Assembly (NCBI GenBank): GCA_013373385.1
Contig: JABXHX010000007.1
Coordinates: 124,001-188,000, forward strand
Direction of reading: 5' to 3'
From: Flavobacteriaceae bacterium
GTDB lineage: Bacteria; Bacteroidota; Bacteroidia; Flavobacteriales; Flavobacteriaceae
DNA length: 64,000 nucleotides
The notes under the pieces were generated by a model. The model had not been told where the DNA came from. It did not search any database and was given only the letters and a program-made list of their open reading frames with translations. This document shows positions 49,106 to 58,353 of this stretch, one piece after another (position 1 is the stretch's first letter; every line of letters starts with the position of its first letter). The position numbers were made by a program, and so were the translations under genes.

Positions 49106-52100
49106 TTAATTTTTCTTTTTTGTTGATTTAAATTTGGTTAAAGTGCTACGAGTAGCGATTTTAACCGAATCTTTTTTTGTATTATTTTGCTGTTCTTTTT
49201 TCTTTTTTAATCCAATCTTTTTAAGCAAGTCAGACAAACTATTAAAATTTACTTGATAGGTTAACCCTATACCTTGCGTATATCCTTCTTCTTCTGTTGA
49301 GTACTGAATTTCGTTTTGACGATTAAATATTACGCCTCTAAAGTTACCACTATCATTTAACATAACCTCAACTTTTACTTCACCAACCACACTCGATTGT
49401 GTTTTAGAACCAACAGGAACCCCAACCTTACCATTAATTACCACTCTATCAGAAATTTGTGTACCTACCTCTACATTAACCAAATCATCATTAATTACAT
49501 CTGCAACATTGGTTCTGTCTGCAATATCATAATTAACATTGAATTGTATTTTACCATCTTTTGTGCTAATCATACTAGACAAAAGTCCTGCAACAGCGTC
49601 TGTAGTAGTACCTACAATTGCATCTGTACTGCTAAAGTCTGTTTTGTTTGGATTTTGAAACGTATTTAATACTAAAAGAGATAAAAACTGTTTTGTTTTT
49701 GCATTTATATCATTGTCATTTAATATAAAATCTAATTCAGATGCAATTGAACTACTTACATTTGGGATTTCTATATCAAATTCTTGCTCAGAATTAAATA
49801 AGTTCCCAGTAATTTTAGTAATTAAATTAACTGGAATCTTTCTACTTGAATTAAAGCTAGTAAGCAAAACAGATGGATTTGCTTTCGTTGTATATACGGC
49901 AGTGATATCTAAGTCTGCATCTGTAGGGCTTCCGTTCCAAGTTATCGTTCCTCCTTTAACTACTTCAAAAGTTTTATTAACGACTCCTCCATATTTAAAC
50001 TCGTACTTTCCTTCATCAACCGTAAAATCACCATCCATTTTAAAATCACCACGTGTATTGATTTTTATTCCTAAATTCCCATTTCCTCTACCATTTAATA
50101 AGCTACCGTTTACTTTATCTATTACAACTTCTGCAATAGCATCTTTTGTTACCTCTAAATTGAGGTCTAGTTGTAATCCTTTTAAGGTATTGAGTTCAAA
50201 CTCATTTTCTGTTGCTTCTTTCTCTGCTACTTTATCTGTTTTAAATCTAATAAGTTTATAGTTACTAACTGTTTTTATGTCGTTTAACGGGATTACAAAT
50301 TTTGTATTGGGTTTGGTAATTGCGTTTAACTCAATCGAAAGGTTGTCTGTCATACCATAAATAGAAGCATCTCCTTTAATAAATGCTGTACCATAGTATA
50401 ATGATTCCTCAGTTTCTTTGGTATCTAATACCACCAAATTATCTGTAGAAATTTTTAGGTTCATATACCAAGCTTTGAAATCTCTATGAGAAATACTCCC
50501 ATTAAAATCTCCTACGGTATTATACTTAGTGTCTACCAATTTAATATTCTCTAGCAAAAAGGTTTGTTGCTCTACTAACTTTATTTTTGAATCTCCTTCA
50601 AAATTATAGTCTACATTTAGATAAGGAAATTGCAATCCGGCATCTTTTAATACTAACTCTCCAATTACCTCTGGGTTTCTTAAAAAACCACTTACCGTAA
50701 ATTTACCTGATGCTTCTCCTCTAATTTTAGACAATACATCTTGCCCTAAAGGACTAAAAGCATTCAATTGAAATTTATCTAGGGCAACATCTAAATTAAT
50801 AATTGGTCTTTTGTTTGAAAAATCTACTTCTCCCGTAGCAGAAATACTTTTTCTATTGGAATTTGTTAAAGTTAAATCTACCGCATATTTTTCGTACGAA
50901 TTTTCTCCTTTTACTCTTAAATCTAAATCTCCTTGCTTAAAAGAATTGATCCTAAAATCTGTTACAGATAAGTTTCCTGTTGGACTATAAACACCTTCTT
51001 TTTGCTGAAAATCAATAGCTCCGTTAAGTATTCCGTTTAAAGACAGACTATCTATGGTTGGTACAATGCTCTTCAATTTTACATCTTTAAACCCAAACTT
51101 TAAGTCTTTGTATGTTGAATCTTTAACAATACCGTTAAAGGTTACTTCTTGTTTATTAGATGTAAGTTTAAAGGGACTAAACTCAAACTCGTTTGTTTTT
51201 AAATCAAAAACTACTTTATTTTCTGAATTGTCTTTTGGGTTAATCCCCCAAGTATTCTCTTCAAAATTAAAGGTTGATTTCTGTATGCCCAAAACAGACT
51301 TACTTGCTTCGTTAAACGTATAGTACAAGTCTATATTAAATACCTCGTCTGTTTTGGTTGCGCTTTTAAATTCTGATTTAAAAAACAACGTGTCGTTTTT
51401 AGTAATATTTAATAGATTAAAGTTTTTTGCTTTGAAATAATCTGAAGTAATTGCTCTTGCTGTTAAATGTGTGTTATAAAGTGTATTTTTAGTGTCCATC
51501 CTTAGAGAAACATTATCTATAACATTTTTATAAGCAATTATTTTTGGGGAGTTAAATGTCAATTTCATTGCATTAGTATTTGCATTAACGTTCCCCCTAA
51601 TTCTAGTGTTTTTATCGATAAACACCTCAGGAAAAAACACATCCACTATTTGGTTGTAAATTGCCAAATCAAACTTTATAAATTGATTTGGCGCCACTTT
51701 ATATGGCGTATAATTGGTATAAATACTACCCAGTGCATTTTGTGCTATTGGCAGCAACTCACTAAAAGCAAAATTACCCTCAATATACCCTTGTGCTACT
51801 TCATTGGCTTCAATATTTTTATTGATATCAATTCTTTTGACATTCTTTTTTATTGTTGATGTTACAATAAACCTTTTAAAATCATAGGTTTTCTTTTGAT
51901 TGGTATAGGCTACATTATTAAATGTTGTTATACCCACAATATCATCTAAAGTATTTCCAATAATATCAAATTGAAATTGTCCCTTAATTTTAGAAATGCT
52001 ATCTCTGGTAAATAAATTGGTTTTCACCAAATCCGCATCGGCGATATTAGCAGTAAAATCGAACTTATTAATTTCTGAAGAAAAATCTGCCAAGCCATTA

Positions 52101-53527
52101 AACCGCATTTTAAAATATTCGTCATCAATATTTAGATTTCCGTTAAACAAACGGTTTTGAAACAGTCCATTAACATTTACATTTTGATATGAATAGCCTT
52201 TAAAATTTAATTCTTTTATGGTACCAATTATCCCTGTATTTATATTATCAACTCTAAAACCAGTACCATTTACATCTGCAACCATTGTTAATTTACCAAA
52301 AAGAGGTTCGTTAAAAAAAGTACCCACATTAAAATTAAAAAGCTCAACATTTCCTTTATAACTTGAATGATCTATGGCTGATATATTGGTAAGTCTTAGG
52401 TTTGTTTTTGCAACACCAATCTTAGAATAGATAGTAGCATTAACATCTAGCTGATCATTTGCTATAGCTGTTTTTCCTTTTAAGGTAAATCTTCCTAATC
52501 TTCTCAATTCTGTTGGCAATGTTTTTCCTAACAAATTAGGCAACATGCTTTTTAGTTCTATATAGCTTGCTTTTAGATTTTTAAAATCGCCTGTAAAAGC
52601 AAAATCTTTAGCTGGATTTATTGCATTGATTAAGCTTAAATCACCCACTACCTCTACTCCCTCATCAGAAGTTAACGTTAAGTTACTAAGTGCAAAGTTA
52701 TTTAAGGTTCCTGCTAAGTTTACGCTAAAAATCAAATTATCTTCAACGCCAAATTCACCGTAAAGTTTATTTAAATCTTGGAGTGATAGTGTACTTTTTG
52801 ATAATGCAGCATCGATTTTTACCTTGTTGTTAAAATCATTTAAATCTTTTGGCTGATAATTTAGTGTGATTGCTGCATGTATTTCTGATGTCTCTGTTTC
52901 TATAACTGTGTTTTTAAACACCATTTTAGCGGGCGAATACAAAAAGTCTGCTGTAAAGTTGGCTATTTGCAATCGATTGTTTTCTTCAAAATACAATCCC
53001 CTAATATTGGTAGTTACATCTGGGCCATTAATCTTGAAATTACTTAAACTACCACCACAATTATTTAGAAAAAACTGAGTTGAGTTCTCTGAATTCTCAT
53101 CAACCATCCTAAAATTAAAATTATTTATATAAATACTAGAACTTTGTAAGGTAAAGGGAGATTTTAATGAATCTCTGGGAGTATCATCATCAAACTTGGC
53201 CACAAAAATTGACAAGTTATCTTTAGTTTCTCCTTTATAGGTTGTCAAATGAAAATCGATACCATCTAAAGAAACACTTCCTAAATTTACATCGTTGTCA
53301 ATTATTTTTTTAGCATTTACTATTGATGTACTTAAGCTTTTAACAAAAATTAAGGTGTCTTTATGATGATCTCTAATTTCTACACCTTTTAATCTTACGC
53401 TTCCTAAAAAAGAGAGGTCTACTTTTTTAATCTCAAGATTTATATCGTAAGATTCTTTTAAACTCTTGGTAATGGTTTTTGCTAGCTTGGTTTGTACTTT
53501 AGGAATAGAAAATATTAGCACTATCAA
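49106..53527 (-). CDS. TamB-like translocation and assembly module protein
   Basis: A protein of at least 1473 residues with an N-terminal membrane anchor, a very long repetitive beta-rich AsmA/TamB-type groove and a C-terminal DUF490 (TamB) domain (FNVNYDIADRTNVADV and the final VNFNSLSDLLKK). Such bridge proteins move phospholipid or help barrel assembly between the membranes. Start problem: TTG at 53527 cuts the anchor short (MIVLIFSIPKV), while the frame stays open to 53599 and encodes a full basic-plus-hydrophobic anchor (KVKILVRFLGYVLLFWFLIV). Only ATA at 53597-53599 or other rare codons are available there. The stop abuts the nucleotidyltransferase start. Confidence 0.9.
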   Translation of the reverse strand: MIVLIFSIPKVQTKLAKTITKSLKESYDINLEIKKVDLSFLGSVRLKGVEIRDHHKDTLIFVKSLSTSIVNAKKIIDNDVNLGSVSLDGIDFHLTTYKGETKDNLSIFVAKFDDDTPRDSLKSPFTLQSSSIYINNFNFRMVDENSENSTQFFLNNCGGSLSNFKINGPDVTTNIRGLYFEENNRLQIANFTADFLYSPAKMVFKNTVIETETSEIHAAITLNYQPKDLNDFNNKVKIDAALSKSTLSLQDLNKLYGEFGVEDNLIFSVNLAGTLNNFALSNLTLTSDEGVEVVGDLSLINAINPAKDFAFTGDFKNLKASYIELKSMLPNLLGKTLPTELRRLGRFTLKGKTAIANDQLDVNATIYSKIGVAKTNLRLTNISAIDHSSYKGNVELFNFNVGTFFNEPLFGKLTMVADVNGTGFRVDNINTGIIGTIKELNFKGYSYQNVNVNGLFQNRLFNGNLNIDDEYFKMRFNGLADFSSEINKFDFTANIADADLVKTNLFTRDSISKIKGQFQFDIIGNTLDDIVGITTFNNVAYTNQKKTYDFKRFIVTSTIKKNVKRIDINKNIEANEVAQGYIEGNFAFSELLPIAQNALGSIYTNYTPYKVAPNQFIKFDLAIYNQIVDVFFPEVFIDKNTRIRGNVNANTNAMKLTFNSPKIIAYKNVIDNVSLRMDTKNTLYNTHLTARAITSDYFKAKNFNLLNITKNDTLFFKSEFKSATKTDEVFNIDLYYTFNEASKSVLGIQKSTFNFEENTWGINPKDNSENKVVFDLKTNEFEFSPFKLTSNKQEVTFNGIVKDSTYKDLKFGFKDVKLKSIVPTIDSLSLNGILNGAIDFQQKEGVYSPTGNLSVTDFRINSFKQGDLDLRVKGENSYEKYAVDLTLTNSNRKSISATGEVDFSNKRPIINLDVALDKFQLNAFSPLGQDVLSKIRGEASGKFTVSGFLRNPEVIGELVLKDAGLQFPYLNVDYNFEGDSKIKLVEQQTFLLENIKLVDTKYNTVGDFNGSISHRDFKAWYMNLKISTDNLVVLDTKETEESLYYGTAFIKGDASIYGMTDNLSIELNAITKPNTKFVIPLNDIKTVSNYKLIRFKTDKVAEKEATENEFELNTLKGLQLDLNLEVTKDAIAEVVIDKVNGSLLNGRGNGNLGIKINTRGDFKMDGDFTVDEGKYEFKYGGVVNKTFEVVKGGTITWNGSPTDADLDITAVYTTKANPSVLLTSFNSSRKIPVNLITKITGNLFNSEQEFDIEIPNVSSSIASELDFILNDNDINAKTKQFLSLLVLNTFQNPNKTDFSSTDAIVGTTTDAVAGLLSSMISTKDGKIQFNVNYDIADRTNVADVINDDLVNVEVGTQISDRVVINGKVGVPVGSKTQSSVVGEVKVEVMLNDSGNFRGVIFNRQNEIQYSTEEEGYTQGIGLTYQVNFNSLSDLLKKIGLKKKKEQQNNTKKDSVKIATRSTLTKFKSTKKKN

Positions 53528-53727
53528 AAACCAAAATAATAGTACATACCCTAAAAACCTAACTAATATTTTAACCTTATTTTTTATATTTTGCTTTATT
53601 TAATGAAACGGAAGATAGCCTATTTTAAATCAAATATTTTGCCATTTATTGCAAAGAAAGTTGAATTTTTTATAACTATTGAATCTGAATCAATATTTTT
53701 GCAACACAATTTAAATCTTTTAGGCTT

Positions 53728-54756
53728 TTGAACCAAAAATCTATATATATTTTAGGCATAGAATCTTCTTGTGATGACACAAGTGCTGCTGTTATTTGCA
53801 ACGGAAAAGTATTGAGTAATGTTGTAGCAAACCAAGAAATTCACGCAACATACGGTGGTGTAGTTCCAGAATTGGCATCTAGAGCACATCAACAAAATAT
53901 TGTTCCAGTTGTACAACAAGCTATTGCTAGAGCAAATATTAAAAAAGAACAGTTAAGTGCTATCGCATTTACTCGTGGACCAGGCTTAATGGGGTCTTTA
54001 CTTGTAGGCACCTCTTTTGCCAAATCTTTAGCACTTGGATTAAACATTCCTTTAATTGATGTCAACCATATGCAAGCGCATATTTTGGCTCATTTTATTG
54101 AAGAAGAAAATGCCAAAATTCCACCTTTTCCATTTATTTGCCTTACCATCAGTGGTGGTCATACACAGATTGTAAAAATTACCAATCATTTTGAAATGGA
54201 GGTTTTAGGGGAAACCATTGATGATGCTGTGGGTGAAGCTTTTGACAAATCTGCAAAAATCTTAGGATTACCTTATCCAGGCGGACCGCTAATAGATAAG
54301 TACGCGCAAGAAGGAAATCCGAAAGTGTTTAAATTTTCTAAACCCAAAGTTGGTGATTTAGAGTTTAGCTTTAGTGGTTTAAAAACAGCCATTTTATATT
54401 TTATTCAAAAGAAAGTAAAAGAGCATCCAGATTTTATCAAAGAAAACCTCAAAGACATCTGTGCATCGATTCAATATACCATTATAGAGATATTAATGGA
54501 TAAAATTAAAAACGCTGTAAAACAAACGGGTGTTACTCATGTTGCTATTGCTGGCGGAGTCTCTGCCAATTCAGAAATTAGAAAACGTTTACAGTTAGCA
54601 GAAAAACATTGGGGGTGGACTACCTATATTCCTAAGTTTGAATATACAACAGACAATGCTGCTATGATAGCTATAACTGGCTACTTAAAATATTTAAACA
54701 ACCACCACTCTAATATGGCCATTACTGCACAAGCAAGATTAAAAGTTACAGAATAA
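53728..54756 (+). CDS. tsaD: tRNA N6-adenosine threonylcarbamoyltransferase
   Basis: A 342-residue TsaD/Kae1/YgjD protein that makes t6A37 in tRNAs reading ANN codons. It has LGIESSCDDTS at the N-terminus, the metal-binding NHMQAHILAH, CLTISGGHTQIV, and VAIAGGVSANSEIR. It starts with TTG (53728); the conserved N-terminus begins only five residues later. The box TATTTTTG (53694-53701) fits a -7 element. TsaB/TsaE are not nearby. Confidence 0.97.
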   Translation: MNQKSIYILGIESSCDDTSAAVICNGKVLSNVVANQEIHATYGGVVPELASRAHQQNIVPVVQQAIARANIKKEQLSAIAFTRGPGLMGSLLVGTSFAKSLALGLNIPLIDVNHMQAHILAHFIEEENAKIPPFPFICLTISGGHTQIVKITNHFEMEVLGETIDDAVGEAFDKSAKILGLPYPGGPLIDKYAQEGNPKVFKFSKPKVGDLEFSFSGLKTAILYFIQKKVKEHPDFIKENLKDICASIQYTIIEILMDKIKNAVKQTGVTHVAIAGGVSANSEIRKRLQLAEKHWGWTTYIPKFEYTTDNAAMIAITGYLKYLNNHHSNMAITAQARLKVTE

Positions 54757-54786
54757 AAGAGCGAGCTATATAGCTTGCTCTTTTAT
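54755..54786. terminator. Bidirectional terminator after tsaD
   Basis: AAAAGAGC-GAGCTATATAGCTT-GCTCTTTT (54755-54784) forms a nearly perfect hairpin with one G-T pair, followed by T-rich sequence on the plus strand and preceded by A-rich on the other. It overlaps the last base of the tsaD stop region. Confidence 0.88.
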
Positions 54787-54788
54787 TT

Positions 54789-55409
54789 CTAATACACTGT
54801 TTTAATTGTACAACCAATTGCTCTTGATGTCGCTTTTGTTGGTTTTTTCCCGGCTAACAAAGCATCTAAAGCGTCTTCTGCATATTTTTTAGTAACACTA
54901 GATGGATTGTGAGAATTGTTATCTATAGCACCAATATAAGCTACACGTAATTTTTTATTTTCTTTTTTTAATATATAAACATGTGGTGTTCTTGTTGCTC
55001 CATATTGTGGATATATTTTTTGCCCTTCATCAAACAAATATGGAAAAGTAAATCCTTTTTCTTTGGCTCTAACTTTCATATCATCAAAACTATCATTAGG
55101 AGAAACTTCAGGGTCATTTGGATTGATGGCAATTACAGGATACCCTTTTGATTTATACTTCTTGTCTAATGCTATGATTCTATCTTCATAGGCAACAGAA
55201 TACGGACAGGTATTACAAGTAAATACAACAACAAACCCTTTTGCCTTTTTAAAATCTGATAGAGAAACCATTGAATCATCTATATTTTTTAAGCTAAAAT
55301 CTGTAGCAACATCTCCAACTTTATATCCGTAATCTGTTGTTGTCCGGATAGTAAATGCTGTAAGAAAAGTAAAAATACAAAGTACTAAGACTAATTTAAT
55401 TGTTTTCAT
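54789..55409 (-). CDS. Secreted redoxin (AhpC/TSA-type thioredoxin fold)
   Basis: A 206-residue exported protein: signal peptide (1-20), then YKVGDVATDFSLKNIDDSMVSL and the redox site FTCNTCPYSVAYEDR (C-x2-C). The later RTPHVYIL cis-Pro loop completes the thioredoxin fold. It resembles thiol peroxidase-like/TlpA relatives of the RedoxiN type acting in the periplasm. It is 18 bases downstream of a TlpA-like gene on the same strand. Confidence 0.9.
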   Translation of the reverse strand: MKTIKLVLVLCIFTFLTAFTIRTTTDYGYKVGDVATDFSLKNIDDSMVSLSDFKKAKGFVVVFTCNTCPYSVAYEDRIIALDKKYKSKGYPVIAINPNDPEVSPNDSFDDMKVRAKEKGFTFPYLFDEGQKIYPQYGATRTPHVYILKKENKKLRVAYIGAIDNNSHNPSSVTKKYAEDALDALLAGKKPTKATSRAIGCTIKTVY

Positions 55410-55427
55410 ACGTAAAATTATTTAGTG

Positions 55428-55952
55428 TTATTTTAAAAATTTCAATACTTCTTTTTCTAGCTCGTCATAATGAAAAGATTTTTCATAAAAAACTCTACTC
55501 TCTTTGTTATAAATTAATGTAGCAGGAATTGCTCCTGACCAATCTTTATCAATTTTTGGAATCCAAGTATCTTGATCTGGATCTGCCATTAAAACAACTT
55601 TTGATTGTAGTTGCTTCTTTTTAACAAACGGAATTAACCTAGATTCAACTTGGTTAGGAAAATCTAAACTCACCAAAACTACTTCTACGTTTTTCTTTTT
55701 ATACGTTGCATATAATTTTTCAAAATATGGGAGTTCTTTTACACAGGGTTTACACCAAGTTGCCCAGAAATTCACCACATACGTTTTAGCGTCTTTTTTA
55801 GCTAATAATGGAGCTAATTGCTCATAATTATATAATTTTATTTTTAACTCAGTTGCTGCTTTTTTTTCGCTAGTAACAATCATTTTCTTAGCATCTTGTT
55901 TACAAGAAACAAACACTATTAGCAATCCTAAAAAGACAATAAACTGTTTCAT
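55428..55952 (-). CDS. TlpA-like thioredoxin lipoprotein
   Basis: A 174-residue protein with a lipobox (FVSCKQD, Cys17) and a TlpA/ResA thioredoxin domain (VVNFWATWCKPCVKELP with C-x2-C, and the cis-Pro in GAIPATLIY). It would reduce exported disulfides such as apocytochrome c or oxidised partners at the envelope. It probably shares a transcript with the redoxin downstream. Confidence 0.92.
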   Translation of the reverse strand: MKQFIVFLGLLIVFVSCKQDAKKMIVTSEKKAATELKIKLYNYEQLAPLLAKKDAKTYVVNFWATWCKPCVKELPYFEKLYATYKKKNVEVVLVSLDFPNQVESRLIPFVKKKQLQSKVVLMADPDQDTWIPKIDKDWSGAIPATLIYNKESRVFYEKSFHYDELEKEVLKFLK

Positions 55953-56009
55953 CTGAAACTAAATTATAAAATAATTCCTTAGTTTAAAAACCATTAACTA
56001 AACATTAAC

Positions 56010-56038
56010 AAGAAAAAAGCCTCAAAAAATTGAGGCTC
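56010..56038 (-). terminator. Rho-independent terminator of the S1/P1 nuclease gene
   Basis: AGCCTCAA (56019-56026) pairs with TTGAGGCT (56030-56037); on the minus strand a run of T (complement of 56011-56018) follows, directly after the nuclease stop. Confidence 0.85.
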
Positions 56039-56042
56039 TCTA

Positions 56043-56837
56043 TTATCTTAAAATTTCTGTCAATACTTTAGCAAGTCGAATACCGCCTTTTTGCAATTGA
56101 GTTCTAACTGTTTTAAAATGATCATACATATACCTGTACCCTAATTTTTCTCCTGTTTTTGCAGAACCGTATACCATTTGCGCCAAGCCTTTGGTTTCGT
56201 TAACCCAATCTACAATTGTACCTTTTTGAATTTCACGTATTTGAGCCCTACTTAACATGTCTGTATTTGAAGCCAACTCTGTATATGTCATATTAAAACT
56301 ATCAATCATTTGACTATCCCAAACCCTGTGCATATTAGTCCCTCTATTAAACCAACGAACCTGAAACGTATTACCACCTTTATCACTTACCCTTCCCACA
56401 TGCAATGGTTGGTGTAAATCTCCGATTAGATGTACTAACATTTTTAAATAAAAAATTTTATCTTCTCTAGAAGCAGTTTTACTCATTAACACTTGCTTGC
56501 ATTTTTCAATACCTGTTACCAAATCTCCTTTCGGATTTTTGGTTGAAGTTTGATAGGTTTCATCATCATTTAAATTAATATAATGCCATGTATAATACTT
56601 TCGGTACTTACTGTCTGATTTAATATCGTCTGCATAAGTAGAAACCATTGCCAAACTTTGCCCATTCAACAATTTTTTTATTTTTCTTTTTATTCTGTTT
56701 GATAAATGTTTGTTGGCAATTTCTCCAATTGCTCTATGCCCAGTATTTCCCCAATCAATATCATCATTTCTATTTCCTGCAAAAGAGAAATTAGTTATAA
56801 ACACAAACATTACAATGTACAAAACGTTAGTTCTCAT
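56043..56837 (-). CDS. Secreted S1/P1-type nuclease
   Basis: A 264-residue exported zinc nuclease: signal peptide (1-20, ending FAG), then DIDWGNTGHRAIGEIANKHL, YADDIKSD, WHYIN, LVHLIGDLHQPLHVG and NMHRVWDSQMID, i.e. the Trp/His/Asp set binding three zinc ions. The mature N-terminus here starts several residues before the conserved Trp, which in eukaryotic S1/P1 is residue 1. It degrades single-stranded nucleic acids, probably for phosphate and nucleoside scavenging. Confidence 0.95.
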   Translation of the reverse strand: MRTNVLYIVMFVFITNFSFAGNRNDDIDWGNTGHRAIGEIANKHLSNRIKRKIKKLLNGQSLAMVSTYADDIKSDSKYRKYYTWHYINLNDDETYQTSTKNPKGDLVTGIEKCKQVLMSKTASREDKIFYLKMLVHLIGDLHQPLHVGRVSDKGGNTFQVRWFNRGTNMHRVWDSQMIDSFNMTYTELASNTDMLSRAQIREIQKGTIVDWVNETKGLAQMVYGSAKTGEKLGYRYMYDHFKTVRTQLQKGGIRLAKVLTEILR

Positions 56838-56891
56838 AAGTATACTTTAAGTTATTTATTTTGCTAAAGTATAAAAATATTATGTCTAAAA

Positions 56892-56963
56892 TTTGGAAAT
56901 CTCAAAAAATATATTATATCTTTGTGATATCATTTTAATATCATTATAAAACAAACATATCAT
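56892..56963 (+). promoter_or_regulatory. Promoter and putative operator of the SPFH gene cluster
   Basis: TTTG (56892-56895), a 21-base spacer and TATCTTTG (56917-56924) match the Bacteroidota -33/-7 consensus well. Overlapping and downstream are a perfect palindrome TGATATCA (56925-56932) and three copies of ATATCAT (56927, 56938, 56957), the last just before and into the SPFH start codon. Repeated boxes spaced 11 bases apart would suit a ribbon-helix-helix repressor such as the one encoded at the end of the cluster. Confidence 0.6.
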
Positions 56964-57822
56964 GACAAACGAAAAAATTATAAAACCTGCTAACGGATAT
57001 TTGATGTTACTCGTTGTACTTATCTTATTTATTGGCGGAATTGTAATGGCAATTGTAGATGAAAATCCGTTGTATATAATTCCAGCAGTCGTCGGTTTCA
57101 TTTTCCTTTTTGGATTCATTTTAGTAAATCCAAATTCTTCTAAAGTATTATTACTATTTGGGAAATACATAGGAACTGTAAAAACAAATGGATTGTTTTG
57201 GGCAAATCCGTTATACAAAAAAAGAACCATCTCTTTAAGAGCAAGCAACTTTGACAGTGAACGATTAAAGGTAAACGATAAACTAGGAAACCCTGTAATG
57301 ATTAGTACTATTTTAGTTTGGCGAGTTACCGATACCCACAAAGCTGCTTTTGATGTTGATAATTACGAAAACTTTGTAAGAGTACAAACAGATGCCGCGG
57401 TAAGAAAACTTGCAAGCATGTATCCGTATGATAATTTTGCCGATGAAGGCTTAGAAGAAGACATCACCTTACGTTCTAGTGTTAACGAGGTAAGTGAAGC
57501 TTTGGAAAAAGAAATTGAAGAACGTCTATCTATTGCTGGAATCGAAGTCTTAGAAGCAAGAATTGGTTATTTAGCCTATGCTCAAGAAATCGCAAATGCC
57601 ATGTTAAAAAGACAACAAGCTACCGCTATTGTTGCAGCTCGCCATAAAATTGTAGAGGGCGCAGTAAGTATGGTAGAAATGGCTTTGGAAGAGTTAGGTA
57701 AAAAAGAAATTGTTAATTTAGACGAAGAACGTAAAGCTGCAATGGTAAGCAACCTAATGGTTATTTTATGTGGCGACAAAGACGCTTCTCCAGTAGTCAA
57801 TGCCGGAACTTTAAGTCACTAA
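56962..57822 (+). CDS. SPFH (stomatin/prohibitin/flotillin) domain protein
   Basis: A 286-residue membrane protein with two N-terminal helices (about 13-32 and 36-56) and an SPFH/Band 7 domain (NGLFWANPLYKKRTISLRASN ... STILVWRVTDTHKAAFDVDNYENFVRVQ in order) followed by a helical region (VSMVEMALEELGKKEIVNLDEERKAAM). It forms membrane-bound scaffolds. It is the first gene of a cluster of small membrane proteins ending with an RHH regulator. Confidence 0.92.
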   Translation: MTNEKIIKPANGYLMLLVVLILFIGGIVMAIVDENPLYIIPAVVGFIFLFGFILVNPNSSKVLLLFGKYIGTVKTNGLFWANPLYKKRTISLRASNFDSERLKVNDKLGNPVMISTILVWRVTDTHKAAFDVDNYENFVRVQTDAAVRKLASMYPYDNFADEGLEEDITLRSSVNEVSEALEKEIEERLSIAGIEVLEARIGYLAYAQEIANAMLKRQQATAIVAARHKIVEGAVSMVEMALEELGKKEIVNLDEERKAAMVSNLMVILCGDKDASPVVNAGTLSH

Positions 57823-57901
57823 AATGTTAGTCATCATCACAAGATTACTAATCTATATTATCAAAGCATTAACAATAACTTTAATTTCAATTCTCTAAGA
57901 T

Positions 57902-58003
57902 ATGTTAGGTTTTCAAGTAAAAAACAAAAAAATCCTTTTAATACTATTTGCTATAACAGTAGCTATAATAAGCTTAGGAATTTTAATTTTAACAAATAAC
58001 TAG
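57902..58003 (+). CDS. 33-residue single-helix membrane peptide
   Basis: An ATG at 57902 opens a 33-codon frame ending TAG at 58001: a basic N-terminus (FQVKNKK) followed by one hydrophobic helix to the C-terminal TNN. The next gene starts two bases later, and it is in line with the cluster, so it is probably translated. It could be a small membrane partner of the SPFH protein. Confidence 0.6.
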   Translation: MLGFQVKNKKILLILFAITVAIISLGILILTNN

Positions 58004-58004
58004 A

Positions 58005-58208
58005 ATGAAAGGAAAACAAATTTTAGCAATTGGTATTGGTATTGCATTAGGTACTAGCTTAGGAGTAACTTTTGGAGTAGTTTTCGATAATATTGCTATT
58101 GGTATTTCAATAGGGTCAGGCATTGGAACAACAATTGGAGTTGCACTAGCCTTAATTAATTTTGGTGAAAAACAAGAGTTTAAAGAAAAAAGAAATGAAA
58201 GAATATAA
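58005..58208 (+). CDS. Small glycine-zipper membrane protein
   Basis: A 67-residue protein with two helices rich in regularly spaced Gly (IGIGIALGTSLGVTFGVVF and IGISIGSGIGTTIGVALAL), a glycine-zipper pattern that favours tight helix packing or oligomer pores. A charged C-terminal tail (EKQEFKEKRNERI) follows. It overlaps the DUF4177 gene by 14 bases. No named function. Confidence 0.75.
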   Translation: MKGKQILAIGIGIALGTSLGVTFGVVFDNIAIGISIGSGIGTTIGVALALINFGEKQEFKEKRNERI

Positions 58209-58353
58209 AGTAATTAATTGGAAAATGGGGTTATCTAAAAACAATGAACGTTTAGAAGATACCTTAAATGAATTTGCTAGAAATGGTTGGGAAGTAAAAC
58301 ACATTGCAGATAATTCTGCTAGAATTGTTTTTGAAAGAGATAAAAACAGATAA
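58195..58353 (+). CDS. DUF4177 family small protein
   Basis: A 52-residue protein (ATG 58195; an earlier in-frame Met at 58162 lies deep inside the previous gene). It matches the DUF4177 pattern: EYKVINWK at the start, LEDTLNEFARNGWEVKHI and ARIVFER at the end. Small soluble alpha/beta protein of unknown role. It shares one base with the next gene's start (TAATG). Confidence 0.75.
   Translation: MKEYKVINWKMGLSKNNERLEDTLNEFARNGWEVKHIADNSARIVFERDKNR

Noticed and set aside
49713..50261. 182-codon open frame on the plus strand inside tamB
   Set aside because: It is antisense to a well-supported coding region and has low-complexity composition expected from the complement of tamB.
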